From Hymenobacter cellulosilyticus (lineage in GTDB: Bacteria > Bacteroidota > Bacteroidia > Cytophagales > Hymenobacteraceae), in NCBI RefSeq assembly GCF_022919215.1, contig NZ_CP095046.1, positions 2,904,501 through 2,968,500 on the forward strand: 64,000 nt of DNA, in the 5' to 3' direction. Numbering within the stretch: position 1 is the first letter of the stretch; each line of letters begins with the position of its first letter. This document shows positions 1 to 9,263 of this stretch, one piece after another. A program made the position numbers and the translations under genes. The notes below the pieces were generated by a model that saw only the letters and a program-made list of their open reading frames with translations, was not told the origin of the DNA and made no database searches.

Positions 1-2
1 CG

Positions 3-1718
3 GTGCTCTGCGCCATGATCTTGAAGAACACCCACGGCCAGCCCCGCAAGAAGACGCCCATCAACCGCTTCATCGACTGGTTTAACCGCGGCTTTGAGCG
101 CCTGACCGGCCGCTACACCAACTTCCTGGAAAAGGTAGTAGACCGCCGCATACTCACCTTCGCCATTTTGATTGCCTTTGGCCTGGGCATTTTCGGCATC
201 TCGTCCACGCTGCCCTCGGGCTTTATTCCGGCCGAAGACCAGGGCATGCTCTACGCCATTATCCAAACGCCGCCCGGCTCGACGCTGGAGCGCACCAATG
301 CCCTGTCGCAGCAGCTCTCCAAGCTGGCCGAAAAGGTGCCGGGCATCGAAAGTGTTTCGTCGTTGGCCGGCTACGAGGTACTCACTGAAGGCCGCGGCTC
401 CAACGCCGGTACCCTGCTGATCAGCCTCAAGCCCTGGGAGGAGCGCAAGCAGTCCGTCCACGATATCGTGATGAGCCTGGAGGAAAAAGCCAAGGAAATT
501 CCCGGCGCGACCATTGAGTTCTTCGAGCCGCCGGCAGTGCCGGGCTATGGCGCGGCGGGTGGTTTCCAGCTACAGCTGCTCGACAAAACCTCCACCGGCG
601 ACTACCAGGCCCTGGAAAAGGTGAACGAGGACTTTATGCGGGAGCTCAAAAAACGCAAGGAGTTGGCCGGCCTGTTTACCTTCTTCTCGGCCAACTATCC
701 GCAGTACGAGCTGCAGATTGACAACCAGCTGGCCATGCAGAAGGGCGTGAGCATCGGCAACGCCATGAATACGCTGAGCATCATGATTGGCTCGACCTAC
801 GAGCTGGGCTTTATCAAGTATCAGCGCTTTTTCAAGGTGTTCGTGCAGGCCTCGCCCGAGTACCGCCGCCTGCCCAAGGACGTGCTGGATATGTGGGTGA
901 AAAACGACAAGGGCGAAATGGTACCGCTGTCGGCCTTCATGAAAATTGTGAAAAGCCAGGGCGCCAACGAAATCAACCGCTACAACATGTACCCCACGGC
1001 CTCCATCCGCGGCGACGCGGCCCCGGGCTTCAGTTCGGGCGAGGCCATCAAAGCGGTGCAGGAAGTAGCCAAGAAAACCCTACCCCGCGGCTACGACATC
1101 GACTGGGGCGGCTTGTCGAAAGACGAGGTGAGCCGCGGCAACGAGGCCATCTACATCTTCCTCATTGTGCTGGGTTTCGTGTATCTGGTGCTGGCTGCCC
1201 AGTACGAAAGCTTCCTGCTGCCGCTGGCCGTTATCTTCTCCCTGCCGGCGGGCATCTTCGGCTCCTTTTTGCTGATCAAGATGCTGGGTTTGGCCAACAA
1301 CATCTACGCCCAGGTAGGCTTGGTCATGCTGGTGGGGCTGCTGGGCAAAAACGCGGTGCTTATCGTCGAATTCGCGGTGCAGAAGCACGAGGAGGGCATG
1401 ACGGTGCGTGATGCGGCCATTGAAGGCGCCAAGGTCCGCTTCCGCCCGATTCTGATGACTTCCTTCGCCTTCATTGCCGGCCTGATCCCGCTGGTACTGG
1501 CCCACGGCGCGGGCGCCATCGGCAACCGGACCATTGGTACTTCGGCTTTGGGCGGGATGCTCTTCGGTACCATTTTCGGGGTCATCATCGTGCCGGGCCT
1601 GTACTACATTTTTGGCTCGCTGGCCGCCGGCCGCAAGCTTATCGGGGATGAGAACGAGCACCCCTTGTCCGAATTCGAGCCCCACGTTTTAGTTGAAGAA
1701 GTTGAGTCTCATGCTTAA
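3..1718 (+). CDS. RND efflux pump inner-membrane subunit (AcrB/HAE1 family), C-terminal part; 5' end outside window
   Basis: Partial gene: 571 codons are visible and the reading frame enters from the left edge. The protein is a proton-driven inner-membrane pump of the hydrophobe/amphiphile efflux (HAE1, AcrB-like) type. The visible part starts at the LCAMILK stretch usual in mid-protein of this family. A large periplasmic porter domain follows (about residues 70-370), then a membrane block from about residue 385 containing VYLVLAAQYESF, GLVMLVGLLGKNAVLIVEFA and RFRPILMTSFAFIAGLIPL, which match the family's second transmembrane half. The ATG of the next gene, an outer-membrane channel, overlaps the stop by 8 bases (ATGCTTAA), so the two are almost certainly co-translated as parts of one tripartite pump. 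The membrane-fusion subunit would lie upstream, outside the window. Substrate cannot be read from sequence. Confidence 0.95.
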   Translation: MLCAMILKNTHGQPRKKTPINRFIDWFNRGFERLTGRYTNFLEKVVDRRILTFAILIAFGLGIFGISSTLPSGFIPAEDQGMLYAIIQTPPGSTLERTNALSQQLSKLAEKVPGIESVSSLAGYEVLTEGRGSNAGTLLISLKPWEERKQSVHDIVMSLEEKAKEIPGATIEFFEPPAVPGYGAAGGFQLQLLDKTSTGDYQALEKVNEDFMRELKKRKELAGLFTFFSANYPQYELQIDNQLAMQKGVSIGNAMNTLSIMIGSTYELGFIKYQRFFKVFVQASPEYRRLPKDVLDMWVKNDKGEMVPLSAFMKIVKSQGANEINRYNMYPTASIRGDAAPGFSSGEAIKAVQEVAKKTLPRGYDIDWGGLSKDEVSRGNEAIYIFLIVLGFVYLVLAAQYESFLLPLAVIFSLPAGIFGSFLLIKMLGLANNIYAQVGLVMLVGLLGKNAVLIVEFAVQKHEEGMTVRDAAIEGAKVRFRPILMTSFAFIAGLIPLVLAHGAGAIGNRTIGTSALGGMLFGTIFGVIIVPGLYYIFGSLAAGRKLIGDENEHPLSEFEPHVLVEEVESHA

Positions 1719-3146
1719 AAAACGCATTTATCAAAGCCTGAGCGCGGCCTGTCTGGCCCTGGCCATGGGCGCGTGCAAAACGCCGACCCTGGTGCAGAAA
1801 AATGAAAATCGCACCGTGCCGGCCAGCTTCACCGGCAGCTCGTCGGACTCGACCAACGTGACCCGGGTGCCCTGGCAGGAGTTCTTCACCGACCCCAATC
1901 TGGTAGCCCTCATCGACACGGCCCTGCAGCGCAACCAGGAGCTGAACATCACGCTCCAGGAAATTGAAATTGCCCGCCAGGAAGTCCGGGCCCGCAAGGG
2001 CGAGTACCTGCCCACGGTGGGTCTGGGCGCAGCGGCCGGCGTCGAAAAAGCGGCCCGCTACACCCTGCCCGGCGCCACGGAGGAAAGCGTGGACATCAAG
2101 CCCGAGCGCCGCACCCCCGACCCGCTGACCGACTTCCAGGTGGGCGCCTACGCCAGCTGGGAAGTGGATATCTGGCACAAGCTGCGCAACGCCAAAAAGG
2201 CCGCCGCTTCGCGCTACCTGGCTTCGGTAGAAGGCAAAAACTTCACCGTGACCAACCTGATTGCCGAAATTGCCACCTCGTACTACGAGTTGCTGGCCCT
2301 CGACAACCAGCTGGCCATCATTCAGCAGAACCTGCAGATTCAGGGCAACGCGCTGAAGGGCGTGCGTTTGCAAAAGGACGCGGCCCGGGTAACCGAGCTG
2401 GCCGTGCGCCGCTTCGAGGCCCAGGTGCACAACACCCAGGCCAAGCAGTTCCTGATTCAGCAGCGCATCACGGAAACGGAAAACCGCCTCAACTTCCTGA
2501 CCGGCCGCTACCCCAGCCGATTGTGCGCAACGACGCCACATTCAACGACCTGGTGCCCAAAACCATTCAGGCCGGAGTGCCCGCTCAGCTGCTGCAAAAC
2601 CGCCCCGACGTGCGCCAAGCCGAGCAAAACCTGGTGGCCGCCAAGCTGGACGTGCAAGTAGCCCGAGCCAATTTCTACCCCTCGCTGCGCATCACCGGTG
2701 CTGTGGGCTCGGCGGCCTTCCAGCCCGGCTTGCTGGCTACGCTGCCCGAGTCGGTGCTGCTGTCGGTGGCCGGCGACATTGCTGCCCCGCTGATCAACAA
2801 GAACGGCATTAAGGCCTTGTACTACAGTGCCAACGCCCGCCAGACCCAGGCCGTGTACAACTACGAGCGGACGGTGCTCAACGCCTACATCGAGGTGGCT
2901 AACCAGCTGGCTAACATCAACAACCTGGAGAAAACCTACGGCGAAAAGGCCAAGGAAGTGCAGGCCCTGGACGAGTCGAGCACGATTTCCAACAGCCTGT
3001 TCCGTTCGGCCCGCGCCGACTACACCGAGGTGCTCTTCACCCAGCGCGACGCCCTGGAATCGAAGTTTGACCTGGTGGAAACCAAGATGCAGCAGCTCAA
3101 CGCCACGGTCAACGTGTACCGGGCTCTGGGCGGCGGCTGGAAATAA
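1711..3146 (+). CDS. Outer-membrane efflux channel lipoprotein (TolC/OprM/NodT family), one frameshift
   Basis: Outer-membrane channel of the RND pump encoded just upstream. The N-terminus (MLKKRIYQSLSAACLAL followed by AMGACK) is a lipoprotein signal with a lipobox Cys. Two OEP repeats follow, typical of the OprM/NodT type: SWEVDIWHKLRNAKKAA in the first, LLQNRPDVRQAEQNLVAAK and ARANFYPSLRITG in the second. The frame breaks near 2512 in TACCCCAG. One extra C restores GRYPQPIVRNDATF and gives 478 residues, the usual family length. The ATG at 1711 was chosen because it gives the signal peptide and overlaps the pump stop by 8 bases. Either the base is missing through a sequencing error (favoured, see findings) or the gene is recently inactivated. 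Family call is firm; substrate unknown. Confidence 0.93.
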
Positions 3147-3175
3147 CGCCTAGCTCTAAACTTCTACCCCCGCCA

Positions 3176-3212
3176 AACAGCCCCGCTCTTGTAGAACGGG
3201 GCTGTTTTTTTT
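3176..3212 (+). terminator. Rho-independent terminator after the efflux operon
   Basis: A 10-bp stem (AACAGCCCCG at 3176-3185 pairing with CGGGGCTGTT at 3197-3206) with an 11-base loop is followed by an uninterrupted T run to 3212. It lies 30 bases past the channel stop and before the convergent gene ending at 3241. Confidence 0.9.
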
Positions 3213-3240
3213 AGGATGTTACCCCTCAACCAAAACGCCG

Positions 3241-4335
3241 CTACCGGGCAGCATAAAACTGTCGGCGCATTTGAATCAGCAGCTCCACGGCGCGCTGCTT
3301 GTCGGGCGCGTCGGGTAAGGTTGATTCGGCAAAAGCGGCGTCCACCTGCTGGACCAGGGTTTCGGCTTCGGCTACCAGGGCTTCGTACTCGAACTCGCCG
3401 CGGCGGATTTGGAGCAGAAAGTCCCGGTCGGGGCGGCGCACGTGGAGCTGGCCGGTGGTGGCAATTTCCAGGGCCGTGCGCAGCAGCCGGAACACGTGCA
3501 GCATATTTTTGGCGTCGTAGTTTTTGCCGTGCTGCACCGTGTTTTCGTAGCGCTCCACGTTGCGGCGGCTTACCCAGTCCCAGTATTCCTTGTACACCCG
3601 GCAGTAAGTGGAGTAGCCGTTGCGGTTAAACGACAGATACGCCACCGGCACCTCGCCCTTGGGCACAGTTGAGAGCAGTACGTCGTTAGACGTTTCCGCG
3701 TCCTTGACCAGGCCCCGGTAACCCAGCCTAGGAACCTCGGCTGTATCCACGAACAGGGCGTACAAATCCGTCAGGTGGGGCACGTTGGCCAGGCCGCACT
3801 GCCCGGCTGCGTAGTCCTGGCGGTCCAGCCACTTGTCGGCCGGCATGGCCCCGGCGCCCACGGTCACGTAGCAGAAGTCCAGCACCGACTTGCGGGCTGG
3901 CGGTTCGGGGTTGTTGATTTTCTTGTTGAGCCCCTTAGCTTTGCGAATCTGAGCTACGGCGTACTCGGCAAAGGTTTGGCGGCAGAGCTTGGACAAGAAC
4001 TGCGCGGGCCGAAACGCCCGGAACAGCGGGTGCTCAAACCGGATACAGTCGGCGGGCGTGCCCAGGATTTCCAGGGCCGTAGGGTTGTTTTTGAGCAGCA
4101 ACTCCACGAAGCGGCGCAGCTCGTAAAACACCTCGTCGTTGGTTGAATTGGCCACCTGCGGTACGTAGTCGAGGCCGTAGTACAACTCTTCGGGCAGCAC
4201 AAACACGCCCTTCAAATCGGTGTCGGAGTGGGGCAAATCGGTGCCGTAAGCCCGGCTGCCGCTGACAGCTTCGAAGATAATAAGTCCGTGCTGCCGCAGG
4301 TAGTCGATGGTCAGGCCGGTTTCGCTCGAGGTCAT
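3241..4335 (-). CDS. Nucleotidyltransferase, RlaP-type (DNA polymerase beta superfamily, RNA repair associated)
   Basis: 364 residues. The N-terminal third holds the polymerase-beta-fold signature GSRAYGTDLPHSDTDLKGVF: the GS motif and the two metal-binding acidic residues in SDTDLKG. This matches the predicted nucleotidyltransferases of the YcgL/RlaP group (Pfam PF10127 as I know it), which comparative genomics links to bacterial RNA repair. The remainder is helical, with no domain I recognise. It lies 33 bases downstream of a second, shorter member on the same strand, and Pnkp and Hen1 follow within 6 kb, which supports a role at broken RNA ends. The actual reaction (adding or removing nucleotides at an RNA end) is inferred and not established for this protein. 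The ATG at 4335 sits about 30 residues before the GS motif, as expected. Confidence 0.85.
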   Translation of the reverse strand: MTSSETGLTIDYLRQHGLIIFEAVSGSRAYGTDLPHSDTDLKGVFVLPEELYYGLDYVPQVANSTNDEVFYELRRFVELLLKNNPTALEILGTPADCIRFEHPLFRAFRPAQFLSKLCRQTFAEYAVAQIRKAKGLNKKINNPEPPARKSVLDFCYVTVGAGAMPADKWLDRQDYAAGQCGLANVPHLTDLYALFVDTAEVPRLGYRGLVKDAETSNDVLLSTVPKGEVPVAYLSFNRNGYSTYCRVYKEYWDWVSRRNVERYENTVQHGKNYDAKNMLHVFRLLRTALEIATTGQLHVRRPDRDFLLQIRRGEFEYEALVAEAETLVQQVDAAFAESTLPDAPDKQRAVELLIQMRRQFYAAR

Positions 4336-4368
4336 TGAAAGAAGGCAGAAAGTGGCAAGAAACGGTTG

Positions 4369-5139
4369 CTAGGCGGGAAAACAGGACGTCAGCAGCCGCT
4401 GAAACAGCTGGTTAAGCTCGGGCGTGGGGTCGGTGCCGGTAAGTACAGGCAGCGCGTCGCGAACTGCCTGGCAGGCGGCATATTCGTGCCTAAGAAACTC
4501 GACCAGTTCCGTCGGCTGGGGAATGGTCGTTTTCTCGGTAGCCTCGGCTTTGCGGGCCAACAGCTCCTGCACTTGCTGGCTTAGTTCCGCGGGCAGCACC
4601 GCGCACAAGGGCTTGAACTCCATGGGCGGCAGCGAGTGGCGGGTCCGGATCCAGCGGGCGGCCAGGGCCGAGCGTAGGGCGTAAAACAGCCGCTTGAGCC
4701 GCACTTCTCCCCCGGTCAGGTCGGCTTCCAGGCCCCGGCGCACCAGCCCCAGGTAGTGGTGCAGGCCCGCCCTCAGGTTATAGGTAGCCGGCAGAAGTGG
4801 CTGCAGGGCCGGCAGGAACTCCGGCGCCGCCCAGTATACCGTCGGCGACTGGAGCCACTCAAACAAAGCCGCGTTGGAGCCGCGCAAAAGCCGCAGCATC
4901 TTGCGCAATTCCCAGCCGGCCAGGTCCAGCTCGTCTTCTACGGGAAAGTTGAGCGTGTCGGGGTTGTCGTCGAGGGTAAGGTGCCAGGCCGGGCGCTGGG
5001 CGTAAATGAAGCGCACGTCGTAGTCGGAGGTGGGGGAGGGAAAGCCCCAGGCCCGGCTGCCCGCCTCGCAGGCGTACAGAATGCGGATGTCGTGGGTGGC
5101 TTCGAGCTGAGTGAGGGCAGCGGCAATACGGGAGTGCAT
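4369..5139 (-). CDS. Nucleotidyltransferase, RlaP/YcgL-type (second copy)
   Basis: 256 residues. The catalytic signature AGSRAWGFPSPTSDYDVRFIY gives the GS motif and the SDYD metal-binding pair. KMLRLLRGSNAALFEWLQSP further on is typical of the YcgL-like branch of the DNA polymerase beta superfamily (RlaP, RNA repair associated). It precedes the longer paralogue by 33 bases on the same strand, so the two are probably co-transcribed. They differ clearly: only the motif region is alike and the C-terminal helical parts do not resemble each other, so this is not a recent duplication. The sequence is intact and has local codon use. Its substrate is unknown; tRNA or another damaged RNA is the natural guess from the Pnkp/Hen1 neighbours. 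Confidence 0.85.
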   Translation of the reverse strand: MHSRIAAALTQLEATHDIRILYACEAGSRAWGFPSPTSDYDVRFIYAQRPAWHLTLDDNPDTLNFPVEDELDLAGWELRKMLRLLRGSNAALFEWLQSPTVYWAAPEFLPALQPLLPATYNLRAGLHHYLGLVRRGLEADLTGGEVRLKRLFYALRSALAARWIRTRHSLPPMEFKPLCAVLPAELSQQVQELLARKAEATEKTTIPQPTELVEFLRHEYAACQAVRDALPVLTGTDPTPELNQLFQRLLTSCFPA

Positions 5140-5313
5140 GGAGGTGGCAAACGGTGGGGCCGAACGAAGATAGGGCTTCCGGCGGCGTAGTTATTTTTGA
5201 TACATTTCCGACCCGGAAGCCGGCCTGAGCAGCTTCGGCCGCGGGGAAAAGCCGCTACTGCTTACTCTCAGTCGCAACTTTGTATTATATAATTCATTGA
5301 TCTTCTGTTGTTC

Positions 5314-6138
5314 ATGACCAAAATTGCCTGCGGCCTGTTTCTGCTGGCCTGGCTGGGAGCCTGCTCCTCGGATACGCCGGCTAAGCGTGCTACGGCAGCC
5401 ACCACACCACCGGCTCCGAGTGTCGCACCAACCGTTTCCAAGGCCGCTCCCCAGCCCGCCGATACGCTGGCTACCTTTGTTTGGGAAGATGACGTGTGCC
5501 GCTACTCTGGGCGCTACAACCCTCGGAAGTACACCCGGGAGCAGCTGGAAAACGTTCGGCTGCTGCTCTATGGCAGCGCCAGCCTGGAAACCAGCGGCTT
5601 AGTGCATCATCCCCGCAATATCGGCAGGCTGAGTTTGGACACGCTGACCCGGGAATACACGCGCCGTATGCCGGTCTACCGGGCCATGCAGGTGGTGAAT
5701 CAGCCGGTTTGGCGCACCTTGAAAAGCCAGGCCATCCGGGAAATGGAGGAAGACTACCAGGCCAAAAAGCTAAGCATTCAGGCCTACGCCGACCCGGCCG
5801 TGCTGCTCACCACCGCCTACCCAAGCTCCTGTACCCGCTACGTGCAGGGCCTGGCCGCTCACGACGACAGCCTGACGCTGCGCGACTGGCACAGCTTTAT
5901 TCAGGAGCGAATCAGGCGGGAAAAGAAGCTCAGCGGCGGGCCCGAGCACTACACCCAGCGCTACGCCGAGCAGCAGGCCAGCCCCGACCGGCTGCTTTTC
6001 GCTAAAGTCGATTTGCTGACCTACGGCTGGTGGAACTGCATCAACGAATCCATTCACCGGGTAGAGCAGACCGCCGAGTTGCATAAGCAATTCAGGCAGC
6101 TGTTCAGCAGTGTGAAGTCGGAGTGCGACGAGGTGTAG
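5314..6138 (+). CDS. Hypothetical lipoprotein inside the RNA-repair island
   Basis: 274 residues. I do not recognise a family. MTKIACGLFLLAWLGAC is a clear lipoprotein signal with the lipobox Cys at residue 17. A Thr/Ala/Pro-rich linker follows to about residue 50, then a mostly helical, charged domain with four Cys residues (DDVCRYSG, SSCTRYV, WWNCINES, KSECDEV). The ATG at 5314 was chosen because it places the signal peptide at the N-terminus. The stop is only 11 bases from the convergent Pnkp stop. Upstream, CAACTTTGTATTAT resembles the Bacteroidota -7 element. A periplasmic lipoprotein has no obvious link to RNA repair, so it may simply be a passenger. Confidence 0.8.
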   Translation: MTKIACGLFLLAWLGACSSDTPAKRATAATTPPAPSVAPTVSKAAPQPADTLATFVWEDDVCRYSGRYNPRKYTREQLENVRLLLYGSASLETSGLVHHPRNIGRLSLDTLTREYTRRMPVYRAMQVVNQPVWRTLKSQAIREMEEDYQAKKLSIQAYADPAVLLTTAYPSSCTRYVQGLAAHDDSLTLRDWHSFIQERIRREKKLSGGPEHYTQRYAEQQASPDRLLFAKVDLLTYGWWNCINESIHRVEQTAELHKQFRQLFSSVKSECDEV

Positions 6139-6149
6139 AAGCCCGCCGG

Positions 6150-8768
6150 TTACAGCCGCGGGTCGACGGCCTCACTTTCCAGGGCCAGCACCCCGAACAC
6201 GCACTGGTGCACGGCCCGCAGCGGCTGCCCGGCCACGAACCGCTCCAAGCCTTCTACGCCCAGGGTAAACTCCCGCAAGGCCAGGTTGCGCTTGGCTTTC
6301 ACTCCCCGCTCGCGCAGGCGCTCCAGGTTGCCGGGCAGCAAATAATCCGGGCCGTAGATGATGCGCAGGTACTCCCGGCCCCGGCACTTTAGCGCCGGCT
6401 GCACCAGGGTTTTGCCCTCGGGAATGAAGTCGTAGGGCTTCACTACCATGCCTTCGCCGCCGGCCGCCGTCAGGTCGGTCCACCACTGGGTGGCAGCTTC
6501 CACGTCGGCAATGTCTTGCAGGTGCACGACGCGGTAGGGTGTGGCCCGCAGCAGACTTTCGTCGGCCTGGCTGAGGGCGCGCAGGGTTTCCATGTGCCAG
6601 GCGTGGTCCTTGTCGAAGTAGGTTTTGCCCTCTGTGGCCAGTAGGTGAAACGGGGCCAAGCGCAAATCCGTCAGGCTTTCCACCGGCCAGCAGTAGCGGC
6701 GGTAGGCCTCGGCGTAGTGCTGGGCAGCAGTTTGCCGGGCCGTGGTGCGGGCCAGCAGGGCCTCCACGCCGTCGAGGCCACGGGTGGCGGCCTGGGTGAG
6801 TACGGCGGCAGCTTCGGGCAGGGCGGCGGTGGCCGCGGCGGCTACGGCAGCGTACTGGTTCTTGATCAGCTCCTGGGCCTTGGCCGACCACGGCAGCAGT
6901 TCGGCATCGAGGCACAGCCAGTCGGTCTGGAACCGCTCCCAGAAGCCGGCCGCCGTCAGGGCCGCTTGCAGCTTTTCGAGGAAAGCAGCTTCCAGGGCCG
7001 GGTCGTTGAAGAAGTTGCGGCCGGTGCGGGTATACACCTTGCCGGGACCTTCGCCCACCACGCCGAAGCGGCGCCGGGCGGCATCCTCGTCTTTGGCCAA
7101 TACCACTACCACGCGGCTGCCCATGTGCTTTTCCTCGCACACCACCCGGCTCAGGCCCTGGCGGCGGAAGTAGTCGAAGGCTTCGGCCGGGTGCTCCAGC
7201 ATATCGGGCAGGGCACTGGTTTCCGAGGGGCTCATAGTGGGCGGCAGGTAAAGCAGCCACTTCGGGTTCAGGGCAAAGCGCGACATGACTTCCAGGGCCG
7301 CCGTGGCGTTTTCCTCCCGAATGGTTACCGACGGCAGCAGGCGGGTTTTGATGATCTGCTTGCCCAGTACGTCCTGGATGTCGAGCAAATCGTCGTGCTG
7401 CTGCTGGGCGGTAAGGTTCTTGGGCGAGGTTTGCGCGTTAGTAGCTTCGCTGAGGCGGCGCAGGTAGTCCAGGGGCCGGACCGGCTCGCAGTAGACCTGG
7501 GCGGCGGGTACGGCTACCAGCTCCCGCTCGGGGTAGCGCAGGGCAGTGAGCCGGCCGCCAAACACGCAGCCGGTGTCAATGTCGATGGTGTTATTGAGCC
7601 ATTCAGCCTCGGGCACGGGCGTGTGGCCATACACCACCATGGCCCGGCCGCGGTACTCGGAGGCCCAGTTGTAGCGCACCGGCAAACCAAACTCGTCGAT
7701 TTCGCCGGTGGTTTCGCCAAACAGGGCAAAGGCCCGCACGGCGCCCGAGCCCCGGCCCTGCATTTCTTCGCGCATGCCAGCATGGGCCACCACCAGCTTG
7801 CCGCCATCCAGCACGTAATGGCTCACCAGATTGTCCAGAAACTGCCGCACCTGATTCTTGAACGTGTCGGATTCCAAAGCCAGCTGGGCCAGAGTTTCGG
7901 CAAAGCCATGCTGGTCGTTGACCTGCTTGCCGTTGAGGTGGCGCAGCAGCTTGATGTCGTGGTTGCCGGGCACGCACAGGGCCTGCCCGCCCTGCACCAT
8001 GCTCATCACCAACCGCAAGACCTGCGGGGAAGCCGGCCCCCGGTCCACCAAGTCACCCAGAAACAGGGCCCGGCGGCCGGCCGGAGCCGTCACGTGCACG
8101 CCCAGGTCGCGCACGTCCTCTATAGGTTCGGTTTCTACGGCGTAGCCCAAGGTAGTGAGTAGTTGCAGGAGCTCGTCGTAGCAGCCGTGCACGTCGCCGA
8201 TGATGTCGAAGGGGCCGGTGTCCTGCTTGCGGTTGCTGTAGAGCGGGTCGCGCACGATGGTCTGCACGGCGTCCACTTCCTCAGTGCCGCGCAGGTGAAA
8301 GATGTGGCGAAAACCCTCAGCTTTAAGCGTTTTGAGGCTCCGGCGCAGCTGCTGCCGCTGCTGCGGTATCACGTGGCGGCCCAGGTGCTGCCGCTCAGTG
8401 CGGGCGCGGTTCCGGTCCTCGGCCACCCGGTCGGGCACGTCCAGGATGATGGCCGTGGGCAGCACGTGGTAGTCGCGGGCCAGCTGCACCAGGGTTTTGC
8501 GGGCTTCGGGCTGCACGTTGGTGGCGTCCACTACCGTGAGCAGGCCGCGCTTGAGGCGCAAGCCCACCAGGTAGTGCAGCAAGGCAAAGGCGTCGGGGGT
8601 GGCGGCTTGGTCGTTTTCATCGTCGGCCACGAGCAGGCGGCACTGGTCCGACGACACGATTTCGGAGCCCCGGAACAGGCGGCGGGCAAACGTGGATTTG
8701 CCGGCCCCGGACGTGCCGATGAGCAATACCAGGGAAAGTTCGGGCAGCTTAAGAGTAGTGTAGGGCAT
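6150..8768 (-). CDS. pnkp: Polynucleotide kinase-phosphatase-ligase Pnkp (RNA repair)
   Basis: 872 residues, the usual length of bacterial Pnkp. Three enzyme domains occur in order. A 5'-OH polynucleotide kinase has its P-loop GTSGAGKSTFARR at about residue 18. A metallophosphoesterase (2',3'-phosphatase) starts near residue 188 with DIIGDVHGCYDEL, LGDLVDRGP and VPGNHDIKLL. A ligase/adenylyltransferase domain has the nucleotidyl-lysine motif EEKHMGSR near residue 545. The family heals and seals cut RNA, and its ligase needs Hen1 to complete repair. A hen1 gene lies 0.5 kb upstream on the same strand, separated by one opposite-strand gene. Its ATG is 23 bases from the divergent HAD-type gene, so the two must share a promoter region. 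The gene is intact, unlike many of its neighbours. Identification is firm; the target RNA is unknown. Confidence 0.97.
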   Translation of the reverse strand: MPYTTLKLPELSLVLLIGTSGAGKSTFARRLFRGSEIVSSDQCRLLVADDENDQAATPDAFALLHYLVGLRLKRGLLTVVDATNVQPEARKTLVQLARDYHVLPTAIILDVPDRVAEDRNRARTERQHLGRHVIPQQRQQLRRSLKTLKAEGFRHIFHLRGTEEVDAVQTIVRDPLYSNRKQDTGPFDIIGDVHGCYDELLQLLTTLGYAVETEPIEDVRDLGVHVTAPAGRRALFLGDLVDRGPASPQVLRLVMSMVQGGQALCVPGNHDIKLLRHLNGKQVNDQHGFAETLAQLALESDTFKNQVRQFLDNLVSHYVLDGGKLVVAHAGMREEMQGRGSGAVRAFALFGETTGEIDEFGLPVRYNWASEYRGRAMVVYGHTPVPEAEWLNNTIDIDTGCVFGGRLTALRYPERELVAVPAAQVYCEPVRPLDYLRRLSEATNAQTSPKNLTAQQQHDDLLDIQDVLGKQIIKTRLLPSVTIREENATAALEVMSRFALNPKWLLYLPPTMSPSETSALPDMLEHPAEAFDYFRRQGLSRVVCEEKHMGSRVVVVLAKDEDAARRRFGVVGEGPGKVYTRTGRNFFNDPALEAAFLEKLQAALTAAGFWERFQTDWLCLDAELLPWSAKAQELIKNQYAAVAAAATAALPEAAAVLTQAATRGLDGVEALLARTTARQTAAQHYAEAYRRYCWPVESLTDLRLAPFHLLATEGKTYFDKDHAWHMETLRALSQADESLLRATPYRVVHLQDIADVEAATQWWTDLTAAGGEGMVVKPYDFIPEGKTLVQPALKCRGREYLRIIYGPDYLLPGNLERLRERGVKAKRNLALREFTLGVEGLERFVAGQPLRAVHQCVFGVLALESEAVDPRL

Positions 8769-8791
8769 TGAGAATCGGGTAATTTCGTCGG

Positions 8792-9220
8792 ATGATAAAG
8801 CTTTACCTGGATATTGACGGCGTGCTCTTGACGACCAAGCATACGCAGGCGGCGTCGGGAGTTGAGGAGTTTGTCGAGTTTGTTACCTCGTCGTTTGAGT
8901 GTTACTGGCTAACAACCCACTGCAAAGGAAGCAGTGCTTCGGCTCTGCGCTACTTGTCGCGCTTTCTGCCACCCTCAACCCTGGAACAGCTCGAACACAA
9001 GGTAAAGCCCACTGATTGGGACACATTGAAGACCGAGGCAATAGATGTGCAGTCCAATTTCTATTGGCTCGATGACCAGCCATTTCAAGCAGAAAAGGCG
9101 TTTTTGCAGGCCAACAGAGCAGCTCACCGCTTAATTGTCGTCGACCTGAAAGAGCCCGATGCGCTGGTCGCTCTGCAGCTTCAGCTACAGACTTTGTTGC
9201 AGTTTGGAGGGCTTAAATAG
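8792..9220 (+). CDS. HAD-type phosphatase-like protein, Swiss-army-knife RNA-repair type
   Basis: 142 residues carrying all HAD motifs: LYLDIDGVLL (motif I, DxD, residues 4-13), YWLTTHC (motif II Thr, about 39-45), a Lys in TLKTEAID (motif III) and FYWLDDQP (motif IV acidic pair, about 90). This is close to what I know as the HAD domain of Swiss Army Knife RNA-repair proteins (HAD_SAK_2). It sits between Pnkp and Hen1 but on the opposite strand, 23 bases from the Pnkp start. It is visibly lower in GC (a sampled 60-base stretch from 8881 has 29 G/C, about 48%), which points to separate acquisition. A role in removing terminal phosphates during RNA repair is inferred from motifs and position. 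Confidence 0.8.
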   Translation: MIKLYLDIDGVLLTTKHTQAASGVEEFVEFVTSSFECYWLTTHCKGSSASALRYLSRFLPPSTLEQLEHKVKPTDWDTLKTEAIDVQSNFYWLDDQPFQAEKAFLQANRAAHRLIVVDLKEPDALVALQLQLQTLLQFGGLK

Positions 9221-9263
9221 CAATGCAAGTTCAGAGAGTAAGGCAATTAGAAATTTAGCGGCC

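Noticed and set aside
6645..8162. 505-residue open frame antisense to pnkp
   Set aside because: It mirrors the real gene in a high-GC region; its translation has no domain and is Gly/Val/His-rich. The pnkp motifs on the other strand are decisive.
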